A stretch of DNA of 64,000 nucleotides from contig NZ_JACVQB010000001.1 of assembly GCF_018881575.1 (NCBI RefSeq), forward strand, positions 544,986 to 608,985, read 5' to 3'. The translations under genes were made by a program, and so were the position numbers. The notes beneath the pieces were generated by a model. It did no database searches, was not told the origin of the DNA, and saw only the letters and a list, made by a program, of their open reading frames with translations. The stretch is from Polynucleobacter sp. UK-Kesae-W10. Lineage in GTDB: Bacteria; Pseudomonadota; Gammaproteobacteria; Burkholderiales; Burkholderiaceae. This document shows positions 44,437-52,770 of this stretch, in pieces (the stretch's first letter is position 1; the number at the start of each line of letters is the position of its first letter).

Positions 44437-44450
44437 TTCAAGACTTATTA

Positions 44451-44481
44451 GCAGTGCAAAGAAAACTTTATTTTGCACTGC
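44451..44481 (+). promoter_or_regulatory. First hairpin downstream of livK
   Basis: GCAGTGCAAA (44451-44460) pairs perfectly with TTTGCACTGC (44472-44481) around an 11-base AT-rich loop. It starts 14 bases after the livK stop. No T-run follows, so stabilisation of the livK message 3' end, rather than termination, is the better guess. Confidence 0.5.
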
Positions 44482-44500
44482 AACAATTGTTAAAACAGAG

Positions 44501-44527
44501 CGCCGCCTAAAAGGCGGCGTTTTGCTT
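44501..44527 (+). terminator. Intercistronic terminator between livK and livH
   Basis: CGCCGCCT (44501-44508) and AGGCGGCG (44512-44519) form an eight-pair GC-rich stem with an AAA loop, followed by TTTTGCTT. It looks like a partial intrinsic terminator. Placed between the binding-protein gene and the membrane genes, it would let livK be made in excess, a pattern known for periplasmic transport operons. Confidence 0.75.
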
Positions 44528-44578
44528 ACAATGTCGGATTCGTTAATAAAAAGTATTAAAAATATTTAGGCCAATAAC

Positions 44579-45457
44579 ATGGAAATGCTTGCACAAATCC
44601 TCTCGAGCGGTATTGCGGTGGGGATGATCTACGCGGTCATCGCTTTCGGTTTTCAGCTCACTTTTGCCACATCCGGCACTTTGAACTTCGGTCAAGGTGA
44701 AGCGCTGATGTTGGGTGCTCTCGTAGGCTTAACCTGCGTAGATACCTTTGGCATGAACTACTGGGCGATGATTCCAGTGGTCTGTATTTTCGGCATGATC
44801 CAAGGTAGCTTCGTTGAGCTCATTGGTGTGCGTCCAGCGATCAAAATTAAATCCGAGTTTGGTTGGATTATGTCCACCATTGCGCTCGGTATTATTTTTA
44901 AGAACGTTGCTGAAAATATTTGGGGTCGTGATGCCTTGCCATTTCCATCACCATTGCCAATGGAACCAATGAATTTCTTGGGTGCCAATATTTTGCCAAT
45001 GGAAATCTTGGTTGTTGTAGGTGCTTTGGTCATGATGTTGTTGGTAGAGTTCTTTAACCGCAAAACCATTTACGGTAAAGCGGTTGTTGCAACTGCCAAT
45101 GACCGCGATGCTGCTGGCTTGATGGGCATCAACACCAGTATGGTGATTACCTTCTCCTACGCTTTATCTTCTTTGACCGCTGCGTTTGCTGGTGTGTTGA
45201 TTGCGCCATTGACTTTGACAGGTGCCACCATGGGCGGCGCCTTAGGTTTGAAGGCCTTCGCAGTGGCGATTATTGGCGGCCTATCTAGCGGCCTTGGCAT
45301 TATTGTGGGTGGCTTGATTCTCGGTATTGTTGAAACAGCTACTGGCTTTTATGTATCTACTGGCTATAAAGATGTTCCAGGTTTGATCTTGTTGTTGCTC
45401 GTGCTCGCATACAAACCATCTGGCCTCTTTGGTAAATCTGCAATTAAGAAAGTTTAA
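44579..45457 (+). CDS. livH: Branched-chain amino-acid ABC permease LivH
   Basis: A 292-residue inner-membrane permease with about eight helices. LNFGQGEALMLGALVGL near residue 38 and the cytoplasmic loop VVATANDRDAAGLMGINTSMV near 170-190, the ATPase-contact EAA-like region, mark LivH. It forms the translocation pore with the LivM half of the fused subunit. Its stop shares one base with the start codon of the livM-livG gene (TAATG), implying coupled translation. Confidence 0.93.
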   Translation: MEMLAQILSSGIAVGMIYAVIAFGFQLTFATSGTLNFGQGEALMLGALVGLTCVDTFGMNYWAMIPVVCIFGMIQGSFVELIGVRPAIKIKSEFGWIMSTIALGIIFKNVAENIWGRDALPFPSPLPMEPMNFLGANILPMEILVVVGALVMMLLVEFFNRKTIYGKAVVATANDRDAAGLMGINTSMVITFSYALSSLTAAFAGVLIAPLTLTGATMGGALGLKAFAVAIIGGLSSGLGIIVGGLILGIVETATGFYVSTGYKDVPGLILLLLVLAYKPSGLFGKSAIKKV

Positions 45458-47388
45458 TGATGAAACTGAAGTCTTCCATTCCTCTATTAATTGCTATTGC
45501 TGCTCTTTTCGCATTGCCGCTAGTAATTCACAACCCTTACTACATTCACTTAGCTGAAACGATTCTGATCTATACCATTTTGTTATTTGGTTTGGACATC
45601 GTGGTGGGCTATGTTGGTCAAGTGTCTTTGGGCCATGCTGCCTTATTTGGTATTGGTTCATACACTGCCGGTATTTTGTTCTTCCATTTCGGCTGGCCGA
45701 TTTGGGCAACGATTCCGGCGTCAATTATTGTGACTTCCATTTTCGGCGGCATTCTCGCGCTCCCAGCCCTGAAGGTGATTGGACCTTATTTGGCGATGGT
45801 GACCTTGGCATTTGGAACAATTGCTCAGATTCTTATTAACGAGATGACTTGGTTGACTGAAGGCCCATTAGGCATCAAGTTGACTCGTCCAGAGTTGATG
45901 GGTGTGCCAATGACAAAAGCAGAGTATTTCTGGTTAGTGTCAGCCTTTGGTATTTTGGCTTTGATCGTGATCGACCGTTTTGTGAAGTCACAAATGGGTC
46001 GTGCATTTGAAGCTTTACGTGACAGCCCAGTTGCTTGCGACTGTATGGGTGTTTCCGTATACCGCTTTAAGGTAATTGCCTTTGTGATTAGCGCAGGCTT
46101 TGCTGGTTTGGCCGGTTGCTTATACGCCTACTCTGAGCAATATATCTCTCCAAATACCTACAACAATGAATTGGCTGTGCTCTTTTTGCTCGGCATCATC
46201 ATGGGCGGACGTAAGTCACGCTTAGGCGCGGTAATTGGTGCGGCCATTATTGTGTTGTTGCCAAAACTCCTCGATGACATCAACCTCTTCCGTATCGTCG
46301 CTTCAATTATTGCGATTGTCGTAGTGGTTGGCGCCACCATGGCCTTGTCTAAGAAAGTGACTACGCCACGCCGTGTTGCGATTCCGATTGCTGGTGTCGT
46401 TGGTTTGGCAGCATTCTCATTCTGGCTCAACAGCATTTCCGATTGGCGCTTGAGTATTTTCGGCTTCATGATTTTGTTGGTGGTGTACTACTTGCAAAAC
46501 GGTATTGTTGGTTTTGCGAAGAGCTTCTACCAGTCCATCGTTGGCAAAGCGAAAACCGTTCGCGGTGGCGATGCTGAGGCAGTGGATGATTCCATCAGCT
46601 TTATTAGCGCTGTTGGTAGTAAAGATGCCGGTTCTGAGCTGCTCAAAGTGGATTCTGTATTGATGCAGTTTGGTGGCTTGAAGGCGTTGAATAACGTTGA
46701 CCTGAGCATCAAGCGTGGCACGATTCATGGCTTGATTGGACCAAACGGTTCCGGTAAGAGCACCATGATGAACGTCTTGACCGGTATTTATGTACCGACT
46801 GCTGGTAACGTTTTATATGCTGGTCAGAGCGTTGTTGGTAAGACTTCCTCTGATATTGCCCTGTCTGGTATTGCGCGTACTTTCCAAAACGTACAGCTTT
46901 TCGGTGAAATGACTGCTATCCAAAATATTTTGGTTGGTTTGCATCACACCTTTAAGTCCAATATATTGGAAATTGCTTTGCATTTGCCACGCTACAAGCG
47001 TGAAGAGGCGGAAGCACATGCACGTGCCATGGCATTGCTCAAGTTTGTTGGCTTAGATGATCTTGCGAATGAAGAGGCGCGTAACTTGCCATACGGTAAG
47101 CAGCGTTTGCTCGAGATTGCTCGTGCTCTAGCCCTTGATCCAGAATTGCTCCTCTTGGATGAGCCAGCTGCCGGCTTGACCGCGCCGGACATCAAGGAAC
47201 TCTTGCGCATTATTCGTAAGATTCGCGATAACGGTATTACCTTCATCTTGATTGAGCATCACATGGATGTGGTGATGTCGGTTTGCGATACGGTTTCTGT
47301 ATTGGACTTCGGTCAGAAGATTGCAGAAGGTAAGCCAGCTGAAGTTCAGGCAAACGAGAAGGTGATTCATGCCTACTTGGGTACTTAA
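45457..47388 (+). CDS. livM-livG: Fused branched-chain amino-acid ABC permease LivM and ATPase LivG
   Basis: A 643-residue fusion. Residues about 1-345 are LivM, with some ten helices, LGHAALFGIGSYTAGILF near 55 and EALRDSPVACDCMGVSVYRFK near 186, which contacts the ATPase. After a linker, residues from about 393 are LivG: Walker A GPNGSGKST near 427, IARTFQNVQLF (Q-loop), YGKQRLLEIARAL in place of LSGGQ, and Walker B LLLLDEPAAGL. Elsewhere LivM and LivG are usually separate genes; fusion fixes their stoichiometry. Such fusions are known in Burkholderiales, and no frameshift is needed here. Confidence 0.93.
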   Translation: MMKLKSSIPLLIAIAALFALPLVIHNPYYIHLAETILIYTILLFGLDIVVGYVGQVSLGHAALFGIGSYTAGILFFHFGWPIWATIPASIIVTSIFGGILALPALKVIGPYLAMVTLAFGTIAQILINEMTWLTEGPLGIKLTRPELMGVPMTKAEYFWLVSAFGILALIVIDRFVKSQMGRAFEALRDSPVACDCMGVSVYRFKVIAFVISAGFAGLAGCLYAYSEQYISPNTYNNELAVLFLLGIIMGGRKSRLGAVIGAAIIVLLPKLLDDINLFRIVASIIAIVVVVGATMALSKKVTTPRRVAIPIAGVVGLAAFSFWLNSISDWRLSIFGFMILLVVYYLQNGIVGFAKSFYQSIVGKAKTVRGGDAEAVDDSISFISAVGSKDAGSELLKVDSVLMQFGGLKALNNVDLSIKRGTIHGLIGPNGSGKSTMMNVLTGIYVPTAGNVLYAGQSVVGKTSSDIALSGIARTFQNVQLFGEMTAIQNILVGLHHTFKSNILEIALHLPRYKREEAEAHARAMALLKFVGLDDLANEEARNLPYGKQRLLEIARALALDPELLLLDEPAAGLTAPDIKELLRIIRKIRDNGITFILIEHHMDVVMSVCDTVSVLDFGQKIAEGKPAEVQANEKVIHAYLGT

Positions 47389-47419
47389 TCACTAGAACAA
47401 TATTGAATCGGTAAATACC

Positions 47420-48145
47420 ATGTTATCTATTAAGAATCTTGAAGCAGGCTACGGCAAAGTTAAAGTCCTTCACGGCATCAATATTGATGTTCCAAAAGGA
47501 CAAGTGATTACTTTGATTGGCTCTAACGGTGCCGGCAAAACAACCACGATGCGTGCCATCACCGGCATGATCAAACCTACTGCTGGTGAAGTCACTTTGG
47601 GTGGCGAAAAAATTGATGGCTACGACTCCCACAAGATCGCACGCCTTGGTTTAGCGCACAGCCCTGAAGGGCGCCGTGTATTCACAACCATGTCAGTGAC
47701 AGACAATTTACTCTTGGGCGCGTTTCCCCGCTTTACTGGAAGTCGTCCTAAGGGTGATATCAAAACGGACTTGGAAAAAGCCCTGGAAATGTTCCCACGC
47801 TTGAAAGAGCGTCGCAATCAATTGGCTGGTACATTGTCTGGTGGTGAGCAACAAATGCTAGCAATGGCACGTGCGGTGATGCTCAATCCAGAGATTATTC
47901 TCCTGGACGAGCCATCCATGGGCCTTGCACCAATCTTGGTTGAGGAAGTATTTAAGATCATCTCTAATCTCAAATCACAAGGCGTGACGATGTTGTTGGT
48001 GGAGCAGTTTGCTGCTGCTGCATTAAACGTCGCTGACTATGGTTATGTTTTAGAGAACGGCAAGATTGCAACACATGGCCCTGCGTCAAAGCTCAAGGAC
48101 GATCCTGCGGTGAAGGCTGCATACTTAGGTGGTGGCGGTCACTAA
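47420..48145 (+). CDS. livF: Branched-chain amino-acid ABC ATPase LivF
   Basis: A 241-residue ATPase. LEAGYGKVKVLHGINIDVPKG starts the domain, Walker A GSNGAGKTTTMRAI is near residue 33, signature LSGGEQQMLAMARAVM near 138, Walker B IILLDEPSMGLAP near 157, and MLLVEQFAAAAL holds the H-loop position occupied by Gln as is usual for LivF. It pairs with the LivG half of the fusion protein. It is the last gene before a strong terminator at 48179. Confidence 0.94.
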   Translation: MLSIKNLEAGYGKVKVLHGINIDVPKGQVITLIGSNGAGKTTTMRAITGMIKPTAGEVTLGGEKIDGYDSHKIARLGLAHSPEGRRVFTTMSVTDNLLLGAFPRFTGSRPKGDIKTDLEKALEMFPRLKERRNQLAGTLSGGEQQMLAMARAVMLNPEIILLDEPSMGLAPILVEEVFKIISNLKSQGVTMLLVEQFAAAALNVADYGYVLENGKIATHGPASKLKDDPAVKAAYLGGGGH

Positions 48146-48178
48146 GTCGATACCCTCTTGGTAGTGTCTCAATAAAAG

Positions 48179-48206
48179 AAAAGCCCTTAGAAATAAGGGC
48201 TTTTTT
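48179..48206 (+). terminator. Bidirectional terminator after livF
   Basis: AAAAGCCCTTA (48179-48189) pairs with TAAGGGCTTTT (48194-48204) around a GAAA loop, followed by T residues to 48206. The upstream A-run makes it work for the convergent minus-strand operon as well. Confidence 0.9.
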
Positions 48207-48218
48207 AATGCAGTCTTT

Positions 48219-48788
48219 TTATCCGTTGTTTGTGATGAGTTTGATGGCTTCGCGAATGAGTAATGCCCGATAACCCATATAGATGGCTATCAAGGTGAAG
48301 CCAGCTAAAAAGAGCTTCGGAATCAAAGCGCCTTCTAAGGCTAATTCGCTATTGAAAAGGCCGATAGCAACAGCAAAAAAGAAAATTGCGCCAAGACCTA
48401 GGACAATCCAGTTTTCGTGATGGCTTACTTGCTGGGTTTGATTGCTATAGGCAAGCACCTGAAAGGCTTCATCCTTAGGGTAGCCTGCAACCATCATGGT
48501 GTCGCCATTGGCAATGATCATAGGGGATGAGAATTTAGCCTCAATCTGGCGATCCCCCAGTTGAAACTTGGAAAGATAAAAGCGTTTGTAATAGCCTGAA
48601 GAATGATCGTGTGTAGGCTTTTCAGGATTCACGTACTCCAACAACTCATTATTGAGATTGCTGACGGTGCCTGATACGGCGCTCACAGAGCTTGATAAAA
48701 AGCTGCTAGGTATATTGGTGGACATCAGCAGAACTCCTAGAAGGCTGAAGAAAAGAATATAGAAAAATGATGCTAGAGGTCTTCTCAT
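48219..48788 (-). CDS. Membrane protein at the end of the Fur-box operon
   Basis: A 189-residue protein with one N-terminal hydrophobic segment (about 8-22) and two near residues 127-145 and 155-172. Between them is a polar, probably periplasmic domain containing YYKRFYLSKFQLGDRQIEAKF and SPMIIANGDTMMVAGYPKD. No family recognised. Its ATG overlaps the TauE/SafE stop codon, so it is translated together with that gene. A helper role for the permease is inference. Confidence 0.6.
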   Translation of the reverse strand: MRRPLASFFYILFFSLLGVLLMSTNIPSSFLSSSVSAVSGTVSNLNNELLEYVNPEKPTHDHSSGYYKRFYLSKFQLGDRQIEAKFSSPMIIANGDTMMVAGYPKDEAFQVLAYSNQTQQVSHHENWIVLGLGAIFFFAVAIGLFNSELALEGALIPKLFLAGFTLIAIYMGYRALLIREAIKLITNNG

Positions 48789-49603
48789 AGGGCATGTATA
48801 CCTTTAATAGTAAGGCTGATAGCTACACCAAATACCATTACTGCAAAGAGTTGCTGCAATTTTGGTCCGCTGAGCTTCTTACTGATTGCTAGGCCCATGA
48901 GCAGACCCGCTAATGCGCCCAAGGAGAATGGGGCAGCCACAATGAAATGAAAGTTGCCAGTTGACGCAGCAAAGATCACGCTTCCGCTAGAGATGAGGGC
49001 TTGCACACCCAATGAAGTCACGATGATGGATTGTGCAGGTAAATTCGTATAGCGCATTAATGCGGGAATGATGATGAAGCCGCCCCCAACGCCAAGTAGC
49101 CCCGAGAGGAATCCAGCTAAGCCTCCCGTAAGAGCAAGTGCCCGGGCGCAAGGAATATTCCAATAGAACTTTCCAATCGATGGATTGATTAAGCAAGGTG
49201 GCGGCGCTCTTGGAGGTTCGGGCATCCCCAAGGCTGCTTTGCGTGCTTGTCTATATTGATTCAATGCGGAATAAAAGAGGGCGCCACTAAAGAGCAGTAG
49301 CAGCGGTCCATTTGGGATGCGGTTCGCTAACCAAAAACCAACAGGAGACAATATCACTCCAAAGATAGCCATGAACATCGCAGCTTTGTAGCGTAAAAGA
49401 TGATTCTTGAGTCCGATTAATGCGCCTACGCTGGCAGCAAGCGCAATGGCCGAGAGCGAGACAGGGCTCGCATCCACCATATTCATGTGTAGAGCAAAAA
49501 CTAATAGTGGAACAGACAGAATGCCTCCGCCAGCGCCGGTAAGTCCCATGAGGAGGCCTACGAAAATTCCAAGGGCGGGGCTGATGAGTAAGGCGCTATC
49601 CAT
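48785..49603 (-). CDS. TauE/SafE family permease
   Basis: A 272-residue inner-membrane protein with about eight helices and two related halves: LISPALGIFVGLLMGLTGAGGGILSVPLLV in pieces near residue 5-33 and LTGGLAGFLSGLLGVGGGFIIIPAL near 160 (GxGGGxxxxP repeats). The family exports sulfite, sulfoacetate or other small anions. It lies 42 bases downstream of the 4-helix protein gene, or 21 if GTG 49624 is used as start. Being part of a Fur-box operon suggests a metal or redox link rather than sulfur use, but this is uncertain. Confidence 0.85.
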   Translation of the reverse strand: MDSALLISPALGIFVGLLMGLTGAGGGILSVPLLVFALHMNMVDASPVSLSAIALAASVGALIGLKNHLLRYKAAMFMAIFGVILSPVGFWLANRIPNGPLLLLFSGALFYSALNQYRQARKAALGMPEPPRAPPPCLINPSIGKFYWNIPCARALALTGGLAGFLSGLLGVGGGFIIIPALMRYTNLPAQSIIVTSLGVQALISSGSVIFAASTGNFHFIVAAPFSLGALAGLLMGLAISKKLSGPKLQQLFAVMVFGVAISLTIKGIHAL

Positions 49604-49645
49604 TGTGATTGATTTTATAACCACAATGATGAAAGTGAGCGGTGT

Positions 49646-50074
49646 TTAGGGCCCCTTCTTAAAGTGCCCTTTGGCCAAAATAGGCGCGTGCAAGAGAAAG
49701 AGCCCAAAAAACAATAGACCAATGATCCAGTGGGCATAAATCGTTGTCTCGCGGATGGTTTCTGGGCCGTAGTAGAGAAGCGCGCCGGATATCAGTAAGA
49801 CAGCGAAAGCGCTGAGTTGACCAAATCCGCTAATAAAGTTTGTCTTGGATTTGAAGCCGGCCTTTAAATGAAATGGTAGAGCTGAGCCAAGCGCTAAGGT
49901 GGCCAGCATCGCTGCGATTCCATGCAGTGCCAATACATGGCGAGTGCCAAGATGAAAGCGCCCAATCTCAAATTCATGGCCAAGCAAATATAGGCTGCCC
50001 GTTATTGAACAAGTCAACATGCCAACTGTCACAAACCACTTTTGCCAATGTGGCATTTTTCCTAAACGACTCAT
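49646..50074 (-). CDS. Four-helix membrane protein, DUF4405/cytochrome b-like
   Basis: A 142-residue protein with four helices at about 14-32, 44-66, 80-100 and 112-132. Histidines sit inside or at helix ends (HVLALHGIAAM near 47, YAHWIIGLLFFGLFLLHAPI near 112-131), as in small b-type cytochromes. I infer a membrane electron carrier that passes quinol or cytosolic electrons to the FMN-binding protein encoded in the same operon. Heme binding is not proven. ATG 50074 overlaps the apbE stop (ATGA); upstream in-frame codons to 50116 are less likely. Confidence 0.6.
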   Translation of the reverse strand: MSRLGKMPHWQKWFVTVGMLTCSITGSLYLLGHEFEIGRFHLGTRHVLALHGIAAMLATLALGSALPFHLKAGFKSKTNFISGFGQLSAFAVLLISGALLYYGPETIRETTIYAHWIIGLLFFGLFLLHAPILAKGHFKKGP

Positions 50075-50895
50075 GCTGCAATCCAAATAGCTTGTGCTGA
50101 GAACTGAGCAAAACAAGGATGTTGTTCCTGTTCGGTGAGTGCCAATACTTTAGTGAGCGCATCTGCATAAATGCATTCTTTGGCGAGAATAGAGTAAGAC
50201 CCTCGGGCATTGATATGAGCATCTTGATCAGTTTTTGCTAAAGGATTGATAAAGTGACTAGCTTGCCGATCTCGATTTGCAAAATATAGGCTACTAGTGG
50301 CTAGTGCTGCATTTTGCAAGCTGCCAATGTGGAGTAATTCAGATGCCTTTCGCGGGTTTCGAATATGAATGGGTCTGGGAGTATCTCCAAAAACTCGAAG
50401 ATCGCCGCCAGCATTGACTGCTCCAGATGGGATACCCTCAGAGATTAAGATCTTGACTGCCATATCGACTGCAAATCCCTTGGCGATCCCTCCTAGATCG
50501 AGGCATACGGGTCGAGTGGCTTGCACTAGTTCGGCGGATAGGAATTCAATATCCTCAATACCGCCGATATTGTGGCGGGGTAATGGCATATGTTGAGGTA
50601 ATAAACCAGCGGCAACCAAGCGATACCCAATGCCGCAGTTAAACAGGCCATGAGAGTGCCGATGGATCTCTTTGGCCGTGCTCAGTACTTGGGCTGTCCA
50701 GGGATGGACATCGAGCGCTTGGCAGTGGGCAGAGCGGTTGATGCGACTTAATTCGCTTTGTGGGTGATGAAAGCCCATTAACTCTTGTACCCGTTCGATC
50801 GCACCAAAGGCTCGCTCAATTGCCTGCAGGCAATCCTCTTGATCGACGGTGATTTCAACGAAGCATCCCAATAGGGGTTTACAGCGGGTGATCAT
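50071..50895 (-). CDS. apbE: FAD:protein FMN transferase ApbE
   Basis: A 274-residue flavin transferase that attaches FMN covalently to Thr in target proteins. LGGIAKGFAVDMAV near residue 127 and GAVNAGGDLRVFGDTPRPIHI near 146 form the FAD and Mg sites, and CIYADALTKVLAL near 243 the last conserved motif. No lipobox signal is seen, so it might act in the cytoplasm or lack the usual lipoprotein anchor. Its target is probably the FMN-binding protein encoded immediately upstream, with which it shares a four-base overlap. Confidence 0.9.
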   Translation of the reverse strand: MITRCKPLLGCFVEITVDQEDCLQAIERAFGAIERVQELMGFHHPQSELSRINRSAHCQALDVHPWTAQVLSTAKEIHRHSHGLFNCGIGYRLVAAGLLPQHMPLPRHNIGGIEDIEFLSAELVQATRPVCLDLGGIAKGFAVDMAVKILISEGIPSGAVNAGGDLRVFGDTPRPIHIRNPRKASELLHIGSLQNAALATSSLYFANRDRQASHFINPLAKTDQDAHINARGSYSILAKECIYADALTKVLALTEQEQHPCFAQFSAQAIWIAA

Positions 50896-51428
50896 TTGGA
50901 TTTGAGTGCCAGTTCATAGAGCGCCGTAACGCGCTTCACACCATCGGTCAGATGTTTGCAAGATAGGGTTGCCCCACCAATATTCTGAATATCTTGGTTC
51001 AGTTTGATGGGGTCCTTTGCGGATTTACCGACAAACTGTTTGCGCCAATCCGCCTGTGCAACTTCGTAGCCATACGATTCCACATACTCCAGAATTTCGA
51101 TGCCCAGTATGCGACCGCTTGGGTTTATGCCAACTGCATAGGTAATCATTTCATGCTTACCCACGACTTCGTCAACGATAAACCAAGCACCATCTACTGT
51201 TTTCCAGATGCGGTCACCTTGAAACGGGTGGCGAATACTGGAGGCAATGCGCATCTTTTCTTGCAGATCTTCGGTAATCAAAAGTGGCGCTTTACTGAGT
51301 ACCGTGTTCGGAAAAAGAATTTTTTGCGCTTGCTCTGCGGTGACATAAATTTTGGCATGCGCAATCATGGGTGCGCTGATTAGGACGATGCCTCCAAGAG
51401 CATAAGGGCTGATTTTCCAATAAAGCAT
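50892..51428 (-). CDS. FMN-binding domain protein, periplasmic
   Basis: A 178-residue exported protein with an N-terminal signal or anchor segment (about 8-25, ending MIAHAKIY). The C-terminal FMN-binding domain has AVGINPSGRILGIEILEYVE near 99 and GGATLS at about 151-156; by analogy with RnfG and NqrC the Thr (about 154) would carry covalent FMN. The Gly before GAT replaces the more usual Ser or Thr. It is next to apbE and 18 bases after the outer-membrane protein gene. Confidence 0.88.
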   Translation of the reverse strand: MLYWKISPYALGGIVLISAPMIAHAKIYVTAEQAQKILFPNTVLSKAPLLITEDLQEKMRIASSIRHPFQGDRIWKTVDGAWFIVDEVVGKHEMITYAVGINPSGRILGIEILEYVESYGYEVAQADWRKQFVGKSAKDPIKLNQDIQNIGGATLSCKHLTDGVKRVTALYELALKSK

Positions 51429-51446
51429 ATTGAATACTCCGATTGC

Positions 51447-52361
51447 TTAGTTCAGTGGAAAGCCAACTTTGACGATGTACTCATTTACTGAGTGACTATC
51501 CCAAACGCGCGCGTTAGAGCATTCTGCTTCACCGCCACCCATACAGTTTCCGCCTGCTAGTTGATAGCGCCATGCACCCGTGATCCACCAATCTTTACTG
51601 GCGTAATGTAGGTTAGGCCCTACAAAGGTTGCGCGTTGTACTTGGTTGCGTAAATTGAGTTCTGAGTAATCATTATGGAAGCGGGCCTCTACGCCAGCCG
51701 ACCATTTGGGCGCAAAGCGATAACTAGCGCCCACTAAGATATCGAGCATAGACTCTGGTACATTGCCATTCTCAATAAACTTCAGACGCTCATTTGCAAC
51801 TACGACGTTGCTTGCGAGCACGAGTCGATCATCAATGAAGTTCGACTGCAATAAGAGTCTTGCTTCTAGTTCGTCTTTATTTCTGCCCCAAGTTGGCTCT
51901 AAGTAGAGACCAACACCTACGGGTGAAGTGACGGGGTTGGTGATGCGGTAGATAGCCTCGAGAGATCCGCCTTCGATGCCACTTTTCCTGTAGGGGGTAG
52001 CGGGATCATGCGAGGAAGGTACGCCATATCCTCCGGTGCAGGTTGGCTCGTCGCCGCAAGCTTCGGGGTTGGTGTAATTTTGACTGGCGTTGGTGTAATA
52101 CGAATTAATGTAACCGGCTACTTGTAAATCATTCGTTAGTCCATATTCCAATTCTGTTCTAGCGGTCCATGCCTCATAAGTGCCCGCAGCTTGTAATTGA
52201 TTGAGTTGTAGGCGCTGCTCAAACTCGAGCTTCCCTTTTGGCTGAAGGTCTAAGGTGTAAATCCAGCCAAAGACACCTTCACCGGCATGGGCGAGTGAAA
52301 AATGTAAGGCTGCGGCGAGGACGAGACTAAAAGCAATAATTTTTTGAAGGGTTAGTTTCAT
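51447..52361 (-). CDS. Outer-membrane beta-barrel protein (DUF6662-like)
   Basis: A 304-residue exported protein. The signal peptide ends near LAHAGEGVFG (about 27). Alternating aromatic/polar strands such as GKLEFEQRLQLNQLQ, WTARTELEYGLTNDLQVAGYIN and WSAGVEARFHNDYSELN indicate a small beta barrel, and it ends with the phenylalanine-containing VGFPLN. A loop near 100 to 120 has two Cys (CGDEPTC), and CMGGGEAEC lies near 273. It opens the operon behind two Fur-box-like sites, so it may be produced on iron limitation. A transport function is inference. Confidence 0.7.
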   Translation of the reverse strand: MKLTLQKIIAFSLVLAAALHFSLAHAGEGVFGWIYTLDLQPKGKLEFEQRLQLNQLQAAGTYEAWTARTELEYGLTNDLQVAGYINSYYTNASQNYTNPEACGDEPTCTGGYGVPSSHDPATPYRKSGIEGGSLEAIYRITNPVTSPVGVGLYLEPTWGRNKDELEARLLLQSNFIDDRLVLASNVVVANERLKFIENGNVPESMLDILVGASYRFAPKWSAGVEARFHNDYSELNLRNQVQRATFVGPNLHYASKDWWITGAWRYQLAGGNCMGGGEAECSNARVWDSHSVNEYIVKVGFPLN

Positions 52362-52405
52362 GGCGCTTAATGAGGGGTTGGTTGAGAAAAGTGAGAATGC
52401 CTAAA

Positions 52406-52420
52406 TAAGAATGATTCTCA
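52406..52420. promoter_or_regulatory. Fur-box-like palindrome 1
   Basis: TAAGAAT-G-ATTCTCA is a 7-1-7 inverted repeat with one mismatch, matching the Fur consensus arrangement (TGATAATNATTATCA type). It lies 45 bases upstream of the start of the outer-membrane protein gene on the minus strand, 30 bases from the second site. Confidence 0.7.
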
Positions 52421-52435
52421 ATATAGCAAATCAAA

Positions 52436-52450
52436 TGAGAATGATTCTCA
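52436..52450. promoter_or_regulatory. Fur-box-like palindrome 2
   Basis: TGAGAAT-G-ATTCTCA is a perfect 7-1-7 inverted repeat, the core arrangement of Fur operators. Together with the site at 52406 it would place the minus-strand operon 52361-48219 under iron-dependent repression. The divergent DUF3820 gene starts 77 bases away and might also be affected. Confidence 0.8.
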
Positions 52451-52527
52451 AATGGTTAAAAGACCATTCCTCAATAAATGCTTAGATTTGTAGGGAGATT
52501 CAATTTCCCTTGTAAGATTTCTCTGCT

Positions 52528-52770
52528 ATGGACTCACAAGCACTAGAAAAACTCGTACTCATGAAAATGCCGTTTGGTAAGCATGCCGGTAGAGCCTTGG
52601 CTGATTTGCCTGGAAATTATTTAGCTTGGTTTGCGCGCGAAGGTTTTCCCAAGGGAGAGTTGGGGGAGTTGTTGGAGTTGATGCACACGCTCGATCACAA
52701 TGGCTTACGTGGCTTGCTTACACCCATTCAGCGAGCACATGGCTTGCAGACTAAATCAAAATTACTTTAG
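52528..52770 (+). CDS. DUF3820 family protein
   Basis: An 80-residue soluble protein with MPFGKHAGRALADLPGNYLA near residue 14-33 and WFAREGFPKGELGELLELM near 34-52, matching the DUF3820 pattern (MPFGKYKG...LP..YL.WF). The family has been called quorum-sensing-regulated virulence factor but lacks an agreed biochemical role; the fold is seen also at exonuclease C-termini. It stands alone and overlaps the convergent nuclease gene by nine bases. Confidence 0.82.
   Translation: MDSQALEKLVLMKMPFGKHAGRALADLPGNYLAWFAREGFPKGELGELLELMHTLDHNGLRGLLTPIQRAHGLQTKSKLL

Noticed and set aside
46158..47370. Several antisense frames in the livM-livG gene
   Set aside because: All are opposite strongly conserved transporter motifs and show no family signature.
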